From Catenuloplanes niger (lineage in GTDB: Bacteria > Actinomycetota > Actinomycetes > Mycobacteriales > Micromonosporaceae): a stretch of DNA of 64,000 nucleotides. Within the stretch, counting starts at the first letter, position 1, and the number at the start of each line of letters is the position of its first letter. A program made the position numbers and the translations under genes. The stretch is taken from positions 6,519,001 to 6,583,000 of the forward strand of contig NZ_JAVDYC010000001.1 in NCBI RefSeq assembly GCF_031458255.1. Direction: 5' to 3'. Under the pieces are notes generated by a model. That model ran no database searches. It was given only the letters and a program-made list of their open reading frames with translations, and was not told the origin of the DNA. Shown one piece after another: positions 7,932-17,370 of the stretch.

Positions 7932-9406
7932 CGGCGCCGGCCGGGGATGGTGCGGGCGGCCAGCGCGGAGGCGGCCGCGCGGTCGGGTTTGCGGGAGCGG
8001 CCGGATACCGGGACCGGGGCGAAGACCAGGTGGTCGGGGCGGGCCTCGCCCATCCGGGCGAGCGGTCCGCGCAGCGCGCCACGGACCGCGGACTCGGACG
8101 CTCCGGGCTCCAGTTCGATGACCGCGGCCACGGCCTCGTCCTGGTCGAACGCCGGCACGCCGACGATCAGCGCCAGCGCCACGCCGGGCACGTGCAGCGA
8201 CGGCTCGTACAGGCCGGGGTAGATGTTCTCGGCCGCGCGCAGGATCATGTCCTTCGCCCGCCCGGAGAGGATCACCCGGCCGGCCTCGAGTCGCGCGAGG
8301 TCGCCGGTGGAGACCCAGTCGTGCGGGGGCCGGCCGAGGTAGCGGTGGCACATCTGTGGCGCCCGCAGTTCCAGCACGCCGCCCGCGTCCTTGCGCGCGG
8401 AGACGCCGGGCAGCAGCGCGCCGAGCAGGTCGCCGTCCTCGGCGGCGGCGAAGGCGATCTTCTCGCGCGACTCGACCGCGGCGGCCGGGAAGACCTCGGT
8501 CAGCGCGTAGACGCCCCAGGCCTCGTCCGCGCCGGCCTGCCGCACCCGGGACATCAGCGCGGCCGACACCGGCGCGGACCCGCTGTAGACCCGCCCGGTG
8601 AAGCGCGCGCCCGCGTCCAGCGCGGCCCGCAGCTCCGGCGGCGTCAGGTAGGTGGCCTGCGGCGCCAGCCGGGCGAGCTGCCGGGCCAGCGTGGCGGGCC
8701 GGCTCGCGGGCATGGCGACCGGCGCGCCCTCGGCCAGCGCGGGCGCGAGCACGAAGAACGTGCCGCCGGCGACCGGCGTGCCGGGCACCGGCCGGACCAG
8801 GTCGGTGACCGCGCGCATGCCCGCGTCCAGGCCGGCCCGGCCGTGCACGACCGCGCGGGGGCTGCTGGTGGTGCCGGACGTGAACACGATGACCGCGTCG
8901 CCGTCCCCGTCGAACACCGGCGGCGGCGTACCCCCGGACGGGATCTCCAGGGCGGGCGCGGAGCCGGGCCAGCGGCGGCCGAGCGTGACGACCGGGGCCA
9001 GGTCGCCGAGCGCGGGCAGTGCGAGCTGGACGCGCCGGGCGAGCGGCGCGGCCCAGGACGCGAGTGCCTGCGCGGCGCCGTCCGCGACGATGAGCGCGGG
9101 TGACGCGAGCCGGAGGCGGGCGAGCAGCACGTCCGGTCCGGCGGCCGGGTCGAGGATCGCGGTGCAGACGCCGAGGCGGTGCGCGGCCAGCATCAGCGCG
9201 AGCGCGGCCGGGCCGGGGACGACCGCGACGCCGAGCGTGTCACCGGCGCGCAGGCCGCGGTGGTGCAGCGCCCGCGCGTACCCCTCGGTCAGGTCGTGGA
9301 GGTCGCCGCGCGTGGCGCGGACGCGGGGCCGGCCGGTGAGCGTGGTCCCGAGCACGGCCGGGCGGTCGGTGTCGCGGGCCAGTGCGACGCGCAGCCGGTC
9401 GAGCAT
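7928..9406 (-). CDS. AMP-dependent acyl ligase, OleC-like (candidate beta-lactone synthetase)
   Basis: A 492-residue ANL-superfamily enzyme. The AMP-binding loop is VFTSGTTSSPRAVVHG. The A8/hinge region is VSTGDLARLEAGRVILSGRAKDM followed by RAAENIYPG. The likely catalytic lysine is in SGRSRKPD near the C-terminus. It is somewhat shorter than long-chain acyl-CoA ligases. The ATG at 9406 overlaps the stop of the thiolase gene (TGATG). OleC enzymes adenylate 2-alkyl-3-hydroxy acids and close them to beta-lactones. That role is suggested by the partner genes, and simple fatty acid activation is the alternative. Confidence 0.8.
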   Translation of the reverse strand: MLDRLRVALARDTDRPAVLGTTLTGRPRVRATRGDLHDLTEGYARALHHRGLRAGDTLGVAVVPGPAALALMLAAHRLGVCTAILDPAAGPDVLLARLRLASPALIVADGAAQALASWAAPLARRVQLALPALGDLAPVVTLGRRWPGSAPALEIPSGGTPPPVFDGDGDAVIVFTSGTTSSPRAVVHGRAGLDAGMRAVTDLVRPVPGTPVAGGTFFVLAPALAEGAPVAMPASRPATLARQLARLAPQATYLTPPELRAALDAGARFTGRVYSGSAPVSAALMSRVRQAGADEAWGVYALTEVFPAAAVESREKIAFAAAEDGDLLGALLPGVSARKDAGGVLELRAPQMCHRYLGRPPHDWVSTGDLARLEAGRVILSGRAKDMILRAAENIYPGLYEPSLHVPGVALALIVGVPAFDQDEAVAAVIELEPGASESAVRGALRGPLARMGEARPDHLVFAPVPVSGRSRKPDRAAASALAARTIPGRRR

Positions 9407-10410
9407 CAGGCCTTCTCCCAGACCATGGTCATCATGCTGATGCCGCCGCCGAGGCCGGCCAGCAGCACCCGGTCGCCGGGGCGAAGGCCGGGGAAGACGC
9501 GGGTCAGCTGTACGCCGAGGCTCGCGCTGGCCAGGTTGCCCATCGTCGGCAGCGTCGGCACCAGCTTGGCCGTGGGTACGCCGGTGATCTCCACGAACCG
9601 CTCCAGGTACGGCCCGGTGACCTGGTGGACGAGCACGTGCCGGTAGTCGTCCCAGTCCAGGCCGGTGCGGGCGGCGACGCGTTCGAAGATGCCGGCGCCG
9701 ACCTTCTCGAAGACCGCGCGCAGCGTGTGCCCCTCGCCGCTGAAGTACGTGTGTTCGTCGCCGCGCGGCAGCCGCGAGCCGCCACCGGGAATGCCACCGA
9801 CCCGCCAGTGCTCGGAGTGGGTATCCGTGTCGATGTCCAGGATGCCGCCGCTGGGCACGGTCTCGACCAGCACCGCGGCGCCGCCGTCCCCGAACGTGTA
9901 GCCGGCGAACGCGTCCCGTAGCTCGTGCATGCCGGTGAGCGTGGGCCGCATCGCGCGGGTCGGGGTCTCGCCGGTGACCACCAGCACGCGCCCGGCCCGC
10001 CCCGCGATGATCAGCGACCGGGCCAGGTCGATGCCGTTGATGAAGCTGTTGCACGCGTTCGTCACGTCCAGAGCGTGCGCCCGCGAGCCGAGCGCGGCCT
10101 GCACGATGTGCGCGGTGGCCGGCTCGGCCATGTCCCGGCTGGCGGACGCGAAGAGCAGCACGTCGACGTCGAGCGGGTCGAGGCCGGCGTCGTCGAGCAC
10201 CCGCCGGGCGGCGGTCACCGCGAGCGTGGACGCGTACTCGTCGTCGCCCGCGATCCGGCGTCGCCGTACGCCGGTGAGCTGTTCGAACATGCCGTCCGGC
10301 AGGCGCAGGCCGCTGGCGTCGGAGACCTGCCGTTGCAGGTCCGCGGTCGCCACCTCGCGTTCCGGCAGCGCGGAGGCCGCGGCCGTGATGCCCACCCGAG
10401 TCATGATCAT
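9406..10410 (-). CDS. 3-oxoacyl-ACP synthase III family thiolase, OleA-like
   Basis: A 334-residue KAS III-type condensing enzyme with the full catalytic triad Cys120 (DVTNACNSF), His262 (VLVHQVTGP) and Asn292 (TMGNLASAS). The C-terminal loop LAGLGGGISMMTMVWEKA fits the family. First gene of the operon. ATG 10410 is preceded by GGGAGG nine bases upstream, so it is preferred over the ATG six bases further in. OleA condenses two fatty acyl-CoAs head-to-head. Ordinary fatty acid FabH is less likely, since no fab genes are nearby while ligase, P450 and reductase genes follow with overlapping ends. Confidence 0.85.
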   Translation of the reverse strand: MIMTRVGITAAASALPEREVATADLQRQVSDASGLRLPDGMFEQLTGVRRRRIAGDDEYASTLAVTAARRVLDDAGLDPLDVDVLLFASASRDMAEPATAHIVQAALGSRAHALDVTNACNSFINGIDLARSLIIAGRAGRVLVVTGETPTRAMRPTLTGMHELRDAFAGYTFGDGGAAVLVETVPSGGILDIDTDTHSEHWRVGGIPGGGSRLPRGDEHTYFSGEGHTLRAVFEKVGAGIFERVAARTGLDWDDYRHVLVHQVTGPYLERFVEITGVPTAKLVPTLPTMGNLASASLGVQLTRVFPGLRPGDRVLLAGLGGGISMMTMVWEKA

Positions 10411-10511
10411 GCGCCGTAGCCTCCCGCAGCCCGCGCCCCCGCCGGATGAGTAGGGGCACTCAAATATCGACCGCGTGGCCGGGCCGCGAAACCGGGGATC
10501 GGACAGATCAA

Positions 10512-10539
10512 GGCGCCGTCCGGATGATCGGACGGCGCC
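10512..10539 (-). terminator. intrinsic terminator of the debranching-enzyme gene
   Basis: A perfect 11-bp stem (GGCGCCGTCCG / CGGACGGCGCC) closes a 6-base loop, 13 bases after the stop codon at 10553. No U-tract follows, as is common in high-GC actinomycetes. Confidence 0.8.
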
Positions 10540-10552
10540 TCGGAAACGCAGG

Positions 10553-12607
10553 TCAGAGACGGTGGCGAATGCGGTTCAGTTCGGCGACGGAACGGGCCGA
10601 GAACGGGCAGCCGGTGGCCGCGTGCGGCGCGTCACCCTCCGCGGTCTCGCTGACCGAGCCGAGCCCCCACTCGCCCAGGTGCGCCTCCAGGCCGGTGAGC
10701 ACACCGTCGGTGGGCAGCCCGGCCGCGATGCACGCGTCCAGGTAGGGGCCGATCAGCCAGGGCCAGACCACACCCTGGTGGTACGCGGCGTCCCGGACGA
10801 TCCGGTTGCCCCGGTGCGTGCCCATGTAGCCGAACTCACCCGGTGCGAGCGAGCGCACGCCCATCGGCGTGAGCAGCGCGGACCCGGCCACGTTGATCGG
10901 CTGGGGCTCGGCCTCGCCGCGCAGCGGCGCGTGCGGGAGGCTGAACGCGAGCAGCTGGTTGGGCCGCAGGCAGGCGTCGTCGTGAGCGGTGCCGCCGAGC
11001 GGGTAGAGCGCGGGCGGCGCGTCGACCACGTCGTAGAGCCAGCCCTCCTCCGCGACGAACCGCTGCTGGAACGAGGCCAGCGCGGTCTCGTGCGCCTTGC
11101 TGAGGTCCGCGTTCTCCCGGCCGACCGCGCGGAGCATCCCGGTGAGACCGGCGAGCGCGTTGACCCAGAGCGCGTTCACCTCGACCGGCTTGCCGGTGCG
11201 CGGCGTCACCGCGACGCCGTTGAGCCGCGCGTTCATCCAGGTCAGCGCGTTGCGCTCGGAGTCGTGCCGGAGCAGGCCGTCGCTCTCGTTGACCAGCAGC
11301 ACCGGCGCCTGCCGCTGGGCGGGCCGGATCGGCGTGAGTGCCTGGGTCGGCGTCTGCAGCATCGCGGCCAGCGCGGACCGCGCCTCCTCCGGCCGCTGCT
11401 CGCGCGGTGCCGGGCGGGTGGCCGGGCCGAGCCCGACGTGCCGGAGCAGCAGGTCGGTGAGCGGGTCGACGAGCGCGGCCGCGAGGTCGGTGTCGCCGAG
11501 CCGGGTCACGTGCCGCTCGACCGCGTGCACCAGCCAGAGCGGCCCGTCCACCGGGTCGTGCTGCAGGCCGGCGTCGGCGGCCTCGACCGCGGCGGTGACA
11601 CGCGCCTGGAGCAGCGCGGCGCCCTCCGAGCCCCGGCCGGTGTCCAGGAACAGTCCCTCGTACGCCGTCATGGTGTCGCCGAGGTAGGCGTTGAACCACG
11701 GGTAGCCGGCGACCACGTCCGGGCCGCTCGCGGTGTCCACGATGAACGCGTCCGCGGCGAGCGCGAGCACGGCCGCGGTCGAGTCGGCCGGGTCCGCGCC
11801 GGTGACCAGCTTGTGCGCGCGGTCGTGCGCGGCCGCGACTATGGTGGCGGCCGGCGGCGGGCGCTCGCCGAGGTCGCCGGCCCAGGCCGACACCTCCAGC
11901 GCCTGACCGACCTCGAGCGTGGCGGTGAACGAGCCGGCGTGCCACAGGTCCTCGACCGGGTTCAGCCCGCGCTCGGCCTCGGCGCGCGCGAACGCGTCCA
12001 GGTGCCACTGTCCGGCGGCCGTCCACCCGGGACCGGCCAGCCGGTACGCGTTCTCGACCACGACACCGTCGGACACGGTCTCCACGGCCAGCGGGGCGCC
12101 GTCGGCCCGGCGCTCGCCGTGCGCGTCGCGCCAGGTGCACATCGCGGCCAGCGACAGTTTCACCGGGCCGGGCGCGGAGATGAGGCGGTGCACCACGCCG
12201 AGCGACGGCTGGCCGTGCGCCATCGCCAGCTCGCGTTCCAGCACCACGTCGCCGATCCGCCAGCGCCAGCGCGGCAGCCCGTCGGCGAGCTCGAACAGCT
12301 CCAGGTACGAGTGGCCGGCCGGCGCGATCGCACCGGACGCCCACTCGTGCGTGTACAGCTGGACCCGGGCTCCGGACGGGAGTGTCACGGTGGCGTCCAG
12401 CGCGGCCAGTGCGACGTGTCGTTCGGTGAGCGCGGTGTCGGCCACCGCGAGCAGCGCGTGGTACCGCCGGGTGCGCAGGCCGGAGACCGTGCCCATGGCG
12501 TAACCCCCGACGCCGTCAGGCACCAGCCATTCGCGGGACGCGCCGGCTCCCTCCGACAGGGAGGCGCACACCTGGGGACCGAAGATCAGCGGTGCGTTCA
12601 ACAGCAC
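10553..12607 (-). CDS. amylo-alpha-1,6-glucosidase (archaeal-type glycogen debranching enzyme)
   Basis: About 684 residues from a GTG at 12607. The N-terminal domain begins LIFGPQVCASL and continues REWLVPDGVGGYAMGTVSG and LRTRRYHALLAV, the hallmark of this family. The C-terminal (alpha/alpha)6 domain has TWMNARLNGVAVTPRTGKPVEV with NALWVNAL and DACLRPNQLLAFSLP. It removes alpha-1,6 branch glucose from limit dextrins in the cytoplasm. The GTG is preferred to an in-frame ATG at 12736 because codons between them lack the GC third-position bias of the gene, and AGAGGG lies just before the GTG. It is divergent from the TreX-TreY-TreZ operon, consistent with shared glycogen turnover. Confidence 0.85.
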   Translation of the reverse strand: MLLNAPLIFGPQVCASLSEGAGASREWLVPDGVGGYAMGTVSGLRTRRYHALLAVADTALTERHVALAALDATVTLPSGARVQLYTHEWASGAIAPAGHSYLELFELADGLPRWRWRIGDVVLERELAMAHGQPSLGVVHRLISAPGPVKLSLAAMCTWRDAHGERRADGAPLAVETVSDGVVVENAYRLAGPGWTAAGQWHLDAFARAEAERGLNPVEDLWHAGSFTATLEVGQALEVSAWAGDLGERPPPAATIVAAAHDRAHKLVTGADPADSTAAVLALAADAFIVDTASGPDVVAGYPWFNAYLGDTMTAYEGLFLDTGRGSEGAALLQARVTAAVEAADAGLQHDPVDGPLWLVHAVERHVTRLGDTDLAAALVDPLTDLLLRHVGLGPATRPAPREQRPEEARSALAAMLQTPTQALTPIRPAQRQAPVLLVNESDGLLRHDSERNALTWMNARLNGVAVTPRTGKPVEVNALWVNALAGLTGMLRAVGRENADLSKAHETALASFQQRFVAEEGWLYDVVDAPPALYPLGGTAHDDACLRPNQLLAFSLPHAPLRGEAEPQPINVAGSALLTPMGVRSLAPGEFGYMGTHRGNRIVRDAAYHQGVVWPWLIGPYLDACIAAGLPTDGVLTGLEAHLGEWGLGSVSETAEGDAPHAATGCPFSARSVAELNRIRHRL

Positions 12608-12959
12608 GAGCCCTCTGTGATCGATTGGATCGCGACACGACCCATCGGGGTCTTCACTGGCAGGTGAGGACCCAATGTTGGCAGGCGATGCGCTCGACGT
12701 TAGCAGCTTCTCGGCAAGATTTTGGCTCCCGTCCATGAGGAACTTCAGTGGTACGGCGCGCGAAATCCGCTCGTTGCAACTGGGTGGATTAACGCGGTGA
12801 CTCTCGGGGCATAAGCGCCTCGCCCTTCGGCACGCGCACACGCGCGGGCCGGGGGTACGGGTGTCCGGAATCACCGTCGCGTGGCGTCGCGGCGGTGCGG
12901 GTCCGATCCGGCGAGGATGGGTTCGCGGGCGTCCGCGACGGCGAGGGGGAGCAGCACAG
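12608..12959. other. 352-bp divergent intergenic region
   Basis: It separates the debranching-enzyme gene (minus) from the TreX-like gene (plus) and must hold both promoters. The left half is AT-richer with non-coding codon statistics. No clear palindromic operator or RNA structure was found. GAGGGGGA at 12942-12949 is the ribosome site of the TreX-like gene. Confidence 0.6.
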
Positions 12960-15080
12960 ATGCAGACATGGCCAGGACGTCGTTATCCCCTGGGTGCAAC
13001 GTACGACGGCACCGGCACCAACTTCGCGATCTTCTCCGAGGTCGCCGAGTCAGTGGAGCTGTGCCTGTTCGACGAGTGGGACATCGGGGCGGAGCAGCGG
13101 ATCGAGCTGCAGGAGGTGGACGCGTTCGTCTGGCACGCCTACCTGCCGGGCGTGCAGCCGGGCCAGCGGTACGGGTACCGCGTCTACGGCCCGTACGACC
13201 CGTCCGGCAGCGGCGCCCGCTGCAACCCGCACAAGTTGCTGCTCGACCCGTACGCCAAGGCGGTCGACGGCGACGTGCAGTGGCACCCCGCGCTCTACGG
13301 CTACCAGCTCGACGACCCGAGCCGGATGTCGGAGATCAACTCGGCGCCGTACATGCCCAAGGGCGTGGTGGTGAACCCGTACTTCGACTGGGGCAACGAC
13401 CGGCCGCCGCGCACGCCGTACCACCACTCGGTGATCTACGAGGCGCACGTGAAGGGCCTGACGAAGCGGCACCCGGACATCCCGGTGGAGCTGCGCGGCA
13501 CGTACGCCGGCATCGCGCACCCGGCCATGATCGAACACCTGCTCAAGCTCGGCATCACCGCGATCGAGCTGATGCCGGTGCACCAGTTCGTGCACGACCA
13601 CCGGCTGCACGACCTGAACCTGCGCAACTACTGGGGCTACAACACGATCAGCTTCTTCGCCCCGTACCACGGGTACTCCGCCCTCGGCTATCTCGGCCAG
13701 CAGGTGCAGGAGTTTCGCGGGATGGTGAAGGCGCTGCACACCGCGGGCATCGAGGTCATCCTCGACGTGGTCTACAACCACACCGCGGAGGGCAACCACC
13801 TCGGCCCGACCATGTCGATGAAGGGCGTGGACAACGCGGCCTACTACCGGCTCTCCGAGGAGGACCGGCAGTACTACGTCGACTTCACCGGCACCGGCAA
13901 CAGCATGAACATGCGCGGCCCGACGACGCTCCAACTGATCATGGACTCGTTGCGGTACTGGGTGCAGGAGATGCACGTCGACGGGTTCCGCTTCGACCTC
14001 GCCGCCACGCTGGCCCGCGAGTTCTACGAGGTGGACCGGCTCTCCACGTTCTTCGAGGTGGTGCAGCAGGACCCGGTGATCAGCCAGGTCAAGCTGATCG
14101 CCGAGCCGTGGGACGTGGGCCCGGGCGGCTACCAGGTCGGCAACTTCCCGCCGGTGTGGACGGAGTGGAACGGCAAGTTCCGGGACACCGCGCGGGACTT
14201 CTGGCGCGGCGAGCCGGCCACGCTGGCCGAGTTCGCGTCCCGGCTGTCCGGCTCCGCCGACCTCTACCAGGACGACGGCCGCCGCCCGTTCCACAGCATC
14301 AACTTCGTCACCTGCCACGACGGGTTCACGCTGCACGACCTGGTGGCGTACAACGACAAGCACAACGAGGCGAACGGCGAGGACAACCGGGACGGCGAGA
14401 GCCACAACCGGTCGTGGAACTCGGGCGTCGAGGGCCCGACCGACGACCCGGGCGTGCTCGAGCTGCGCGCGAAGCAGCGGCGCAACTTCCTGGCCACGCT
14501 GATGCTGTCGCAGGGCGTGCCGATGATCGGGCACGGTGACGAGCTGGGCCGCACCCAGCAGGGCAACAACAACGCGTACTGCCAGGACAACGAGATCGCC
14601 TGGATCGACTGGGAGAACGTCGACGAGCAACTGCTCGACTTCACCCGTACGCTGGTGGCGTTCCGGAAGAAGCACCAGGTGTTCCGGCGGCGGCGGTTCT
14701 TCACCGGCCTGCCGGTCGGCGGCCGCGGCAGCGGCGAGGCGCTGCCGGACCTGGCCTGGTTCACGCCGGACGGGCGCGAGATGAACGACGGCGACTGGGG
14801 CAACGACTTCGGCCGGGCGGTCGCGCTGTTCGTCAACGGCGAGGGCATCAAGGAGCGCGGCCAGTACGGCCAGCGGCACTCCGACCAGTCGTTCCTGCTC
14901 TGCTTCAACGCGCACGACGCACCCCTGGAATTCACGCTTCCGCCCACCGAGTACGGGCAGAAGTGGGAGAAGGTCATAGAGACCGCTGACCCGTCACCCG
15001 ACAACCCCGTCGTCGCCGAGGCCGGCGGCCGGTTCTGGGTGCCGGATCGTTCGCTCGTCGTGCTGGACAGGACGGTCTGA
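12960..15080 (+). CDS. treX: glycogen debranching enzyme GlgX/TreX
   Basis: A 706-residue GH13 enzyme. An N-terminal CBM48-like domain (YPLGATYDGTGTNFAIFSE) is followed by the catalytic barrel. The nucleophile is Asp346 (DGFRFDLAA), the acid/base Glu382 (LIAEPWDVG) and the third carboxylate Asp454 (TCHDG). The linker PYFDWGNDRPP is typical of GlgX. It hydrolyses alpha-1,6 links in glycogen, releasing malto-oligosaccharides. TreY begins two bases after its stop and TreZ follows, so it most likely serves trehalose synthesis. ATG 12960 sits ten bases after GAGGGGGA. Confidence 0.95.
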   Translation: MQTWPGRRYPLGATYDGTGTNFAIFSEVAESVELCLFDEWDIGAEQRIELQEVDAFVWHAYLPGVQPGQRYGYRVYGPYDPSGSGARCNPHKLLLDPYAKAVDGDVQWHPALYGYQLDDPSRMSEINSAPYMPKGVVVNPYFDWGNDRPPRTPYHHSVIYEAHVKGLTKRHPDIPVELRGTYAGIAHPAMIEHLLKLGITAIELMPVHQFVHDHRLHDLNLRNYWGYNTISFFAPYHGYSALGYLGQQVQEFRGMVKALHTAGIEVILDVVYNHTAEGNHLGPTMSMKGVDNAAYYRLSEEDRQYYVDFTGTGNSMNMRGPTTLQLIMDSLRYWVQEMHVDGFRFDLAATLAREFYEVDRLSTFFEVVQQDPVISQVKLIAEPWDVGPGGYQVGNFPPVWTEWNGKFRDTARDFWRGEPATLAEFASRLSGSADLYQDDGRRPFHSINFVTCHDGFTLHDLVAYNDKHNEANGEDNRDGESHNRSWNSGVEGPTDDPGVLELRAKQRRNFLATLMLSQGVPMIGHGDELGRTQQGNNNAYCQDNEIAWIDWENVDEQLLDFTRTLVAFRKKHQVFRRRRFFTGLPVGGRGSGEALPDLAWFTPDGREMNDGDWGNDFGRAVALFVNGEGIKERGQYGQRHSDQSFLLCFNAHDAPLEFTLPPTEYGQKWEKVIETADPSPDNPVVAEAGGRFWVPDRSLVVLDRTV

Positions 15081-15082
15081 CA

Positions 15083-17347
15083 ATGAAAACGCCCGCAGCC
15101 ACGTACCGGGTCCAGGTCCGGCCCGGATTCGACCTGCACGCCACCGCCGACATCGCCGGTTACCTCGCCGACCTCGGGGTCACGCACTGCTACACCGCAC
15201 CGCTGCTGGCCGCCGTGCCCGGCTCCGCGCACGGCTACGACGTCGCCGACCACACCCGGGTCAACCCGGAGCTGGGCGGCGAGGAGGGCCGCCGGCGGCT
15301 GGTCGACGCGCTGCGCGCGGCCGGGCTCGGGCTGGTCGTCGACATCGTCCCGAACCACGCCGGCATCGCCGACCCGCCGAGCAACCCGGCCTGGTGGGAC
15401 GTGCTCCGGCTGGGCCGCGACTCGCCGTACGCGAGCTGGTTCGACATCGACTGGACCCGGGGCCGGCTGGTGGTGCCGGTGCTGGCCGACACCGGCGAGC
15501 CGCTGGCGGACCTGGAGTTCAAGGACGGCGACCTGCACTACTTCGAGCACCGGTTCCCGGTCGCGCCGGGCACCGGCGAGGGCACGCCGCAGGAGATCCA
15601 CGACCGGCAGCACTACGAGCTGGTCGACTGGCGGCGCGGCGACACCGACCTCAACTACCGGCGGTTCTTCGCGATCACCACGCTGGCCGGGCTGCGGGTG
15701 GAGGAGCCGGCCGTCTTCGACGCCACCCACGCGGAGATCCTGCGCTGGTACAACGACGGCGAGCTGGACGGCATCCGGGTCGACCACCCGGACGGCCTGC
15801 GCGACCCGGCCGACTACCTGCGCCGGCTGCGCCGGGCCGCGCCGGACGCGTGGATCGTGATCGAGAAGATCCTGGAGACCGGCGAGAAGCTGCCCGACTG
15901 GCCGATCGGGGGCACCACCGGGTACGACGCGATGCGCGAGGTCTGCGGCCTGTTCATCGACCCGGCCGCCGCCCCCGCGTTCACCGGGCTCGACCACCAC
16001 CTGACCGGCAAGCGCGTCTCCTGGGCGGAGCTGACCCACGGCACCAAGTACGCGGCCGCCACCCGCATGCTGGCCGCGGAGCTGAACCGGCTGGCCCGGC
16101 TGGCCGGTGAGGTGTCCGGTGCCCGCCAGGGGCTGGCCGAGCTGGCCGCGGACTTCCCGGTCTACCGGTCCTACCTGCCGGACGGCGCCCGGCACCTGGC
16201 CAAGGCGCGCTCCGAGGCCGGTCGCCGCCGCCCCGGCATGGGCCGCAGCCTGGACGCGCTCACCGCGCGCCTGCGCAACCCGGTGGACGAGCTGGCCGTC
16301 CGATTCCAGCAGTTCACCGGCGCGGTGATGGCGAAGGGCGTGGAGGACACCGCGTACTACCGCTGGACCCGGTTCGTCGCGCTGAACGAGGTCGGCGGCG
16401 ACCCGGACCGGTTCGGCGTGCGGCCGGCGGAGTTCCACGCGGCCGCGGCGGCCCGCACGGAGACCGGGATGACGAGCCTCTCCACGCACGACACCAAGCG
16501 CTCGGAGGACGTGCGGGCGCGGCTGGCCGTGCTCTCCGAGGTGCCGCGCGAGTGGGCCGAGATGGCGACCCGGTGGACCGAGGCGTCCGGTTTCGGCGAC
16601 CCGTCGCTGGCGCACCTGCTGTGGCAGACCGCGGTCGGCGCGTGGCCGATCGAGCGGGAACGACTGAAGGCGTACGTGGAGAAAGCGGCCCGCGAGGCTG
16701 GAACTTCCACGAGCTGGACCGATCCGAACACCGATTTCGAACGCGCGCTGGCCAATCTGGTCGACCGGGTCTACGACGATTCCGAACTGTGCCGGGAGAT
16801 CTCCGAGTTCGCCGAATCGATCACTTTCTCCGGGTGGGTCAACTCGCTCGGCCAGAAGGTCGTACAGCTCGCCATGCCCGGGATTCCCGACGTCTATCAG
16901 GGCACCGAGCTGTGGGACAACTCGCTGGTCGACCCGGACAACCGCCGGCCCGTCGACTTCACGGCCCGGCGCGAGATGCTGGAGCGCATCGACGGCGGCG
17001 AGCTGCCCGGGATCGACTCCTCGGGTGCCGCGAAACTGCTGGTCACCAGCCGTACGCTGCGTGCACGCCGGGACCGCCCGGAACTGTTCACCGGCTACAC
17101 GCCGCTGGAGGTGGAGGGCCCGGCCGCGGCGCACGCGATCGCGTTCGACCGCGGCGGAGCCTGCGTCGTCGCGACCAGGCTCCCGATGGGACTCGCACGT
17201 CAAGGCGGTTGGGGTGAAACATCGCTGAAACTTCCCGACCGTGAATACATCGATTCGTTCACGGGACGCGACTACAGTGGTTCTCGGTTGACGCTCGCCG
17301 AGGTGCTGGACACATATCCCGTGGCTCTTCTGATCAGGCGCGGATAG
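15083..17347 (+). CDS. treY: maltooligosyl trehalose synthase TreY
   Basis: A 754-residue GH13 enzyme that converts the reducing-end alpha-1,4 bond of malto-oligosaccharides to an alpha,alpha-1,1 bond. The start ATYRVQVRPGFDLHATADI and GYLADLGVTHCYTAPLL are diagnostic. Catalytic segments are GIRVDHPDGLRDP (nucleophile Asp), WIVIEKILE (acid/base Glu) and LSTHDTKRSEDVRAR. MAKGVEDTAYYR is a TreY signature. Middle gene of TreX-TreY-TreZ, two bases after TreX, so co-transcribed. Length is usual for the family. Confidence 0.96.
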   Translation: MKTPAATYRVQVRPGFDLHATADIAGYLADLGVTHCYTAPLLAAVPGSAHGYDVADHTRVNPELGGEEGRRRLVDALRAAGLGLVVDIVPNHAGIADPPSNPAWWDVLRLGRDSPYASWFDIDWTRGRLVVPVLADTGEPLADLEFKDGDLHYFEHRFPVAPGTGEGTPQEIHDRQHYELVDWRRGDTDLNYRRFFAITTLAGLRVEEPAVFDATHAEILRWYNDGELDGIRVDHPDGLRDPADYLRRLRRAAPDAWIVIEKILETGEKLPDWPIGGTTGYDAMREVCGLFIDPAAAPAFTGLDHHLTGKRVSWAELTHGTKYAAATRMLAAELNRLARLAGEVSGARQGLAELAADFPVYRSYLPDGARHLAKARSEAGRRRPGMGRSLDALTARLRNPVDELAVRFQQFTGAVMAKGVEDTAYYRWTRFVALNEVGGDPDRFGVRPAEFHAAAAARTETGMTSLSTHDTKRSEDVRARLAVLSEVPREWAEMATRWTEASGFGDPSLAHLLWQTAVGAWPIERERLKAYVEKAAREAGTSTSWTDPNTDFERALANLVDRVYDDSELCREISEFAESITFSGWVNSLGQKVVQLAMPGIPDVYQGTELWDNSLVDPDNRRPVDFTARREMLERIDGGELPGIDSSGAAKLLVTSRTLRARRDRPELFTGYTPLEVEGPAAAHAIAFDRGGACVVATRLPMGLARQGGWGETSLKLPDREYIDSFTGRDYSGSRLTLAEVLDTYPVALLIRRG

Positions 17348-17370
17348 CGGCCGGAAAGCGTGTTGATTCG

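Noticed and set aside
12608-12736. N-terminal extension of the debranching enzyme from ATG 12736
   Set aside because: Codons there lack third-position GC bias, and a GTG with AGAGGG nearby gives the family's usual N-terminus.
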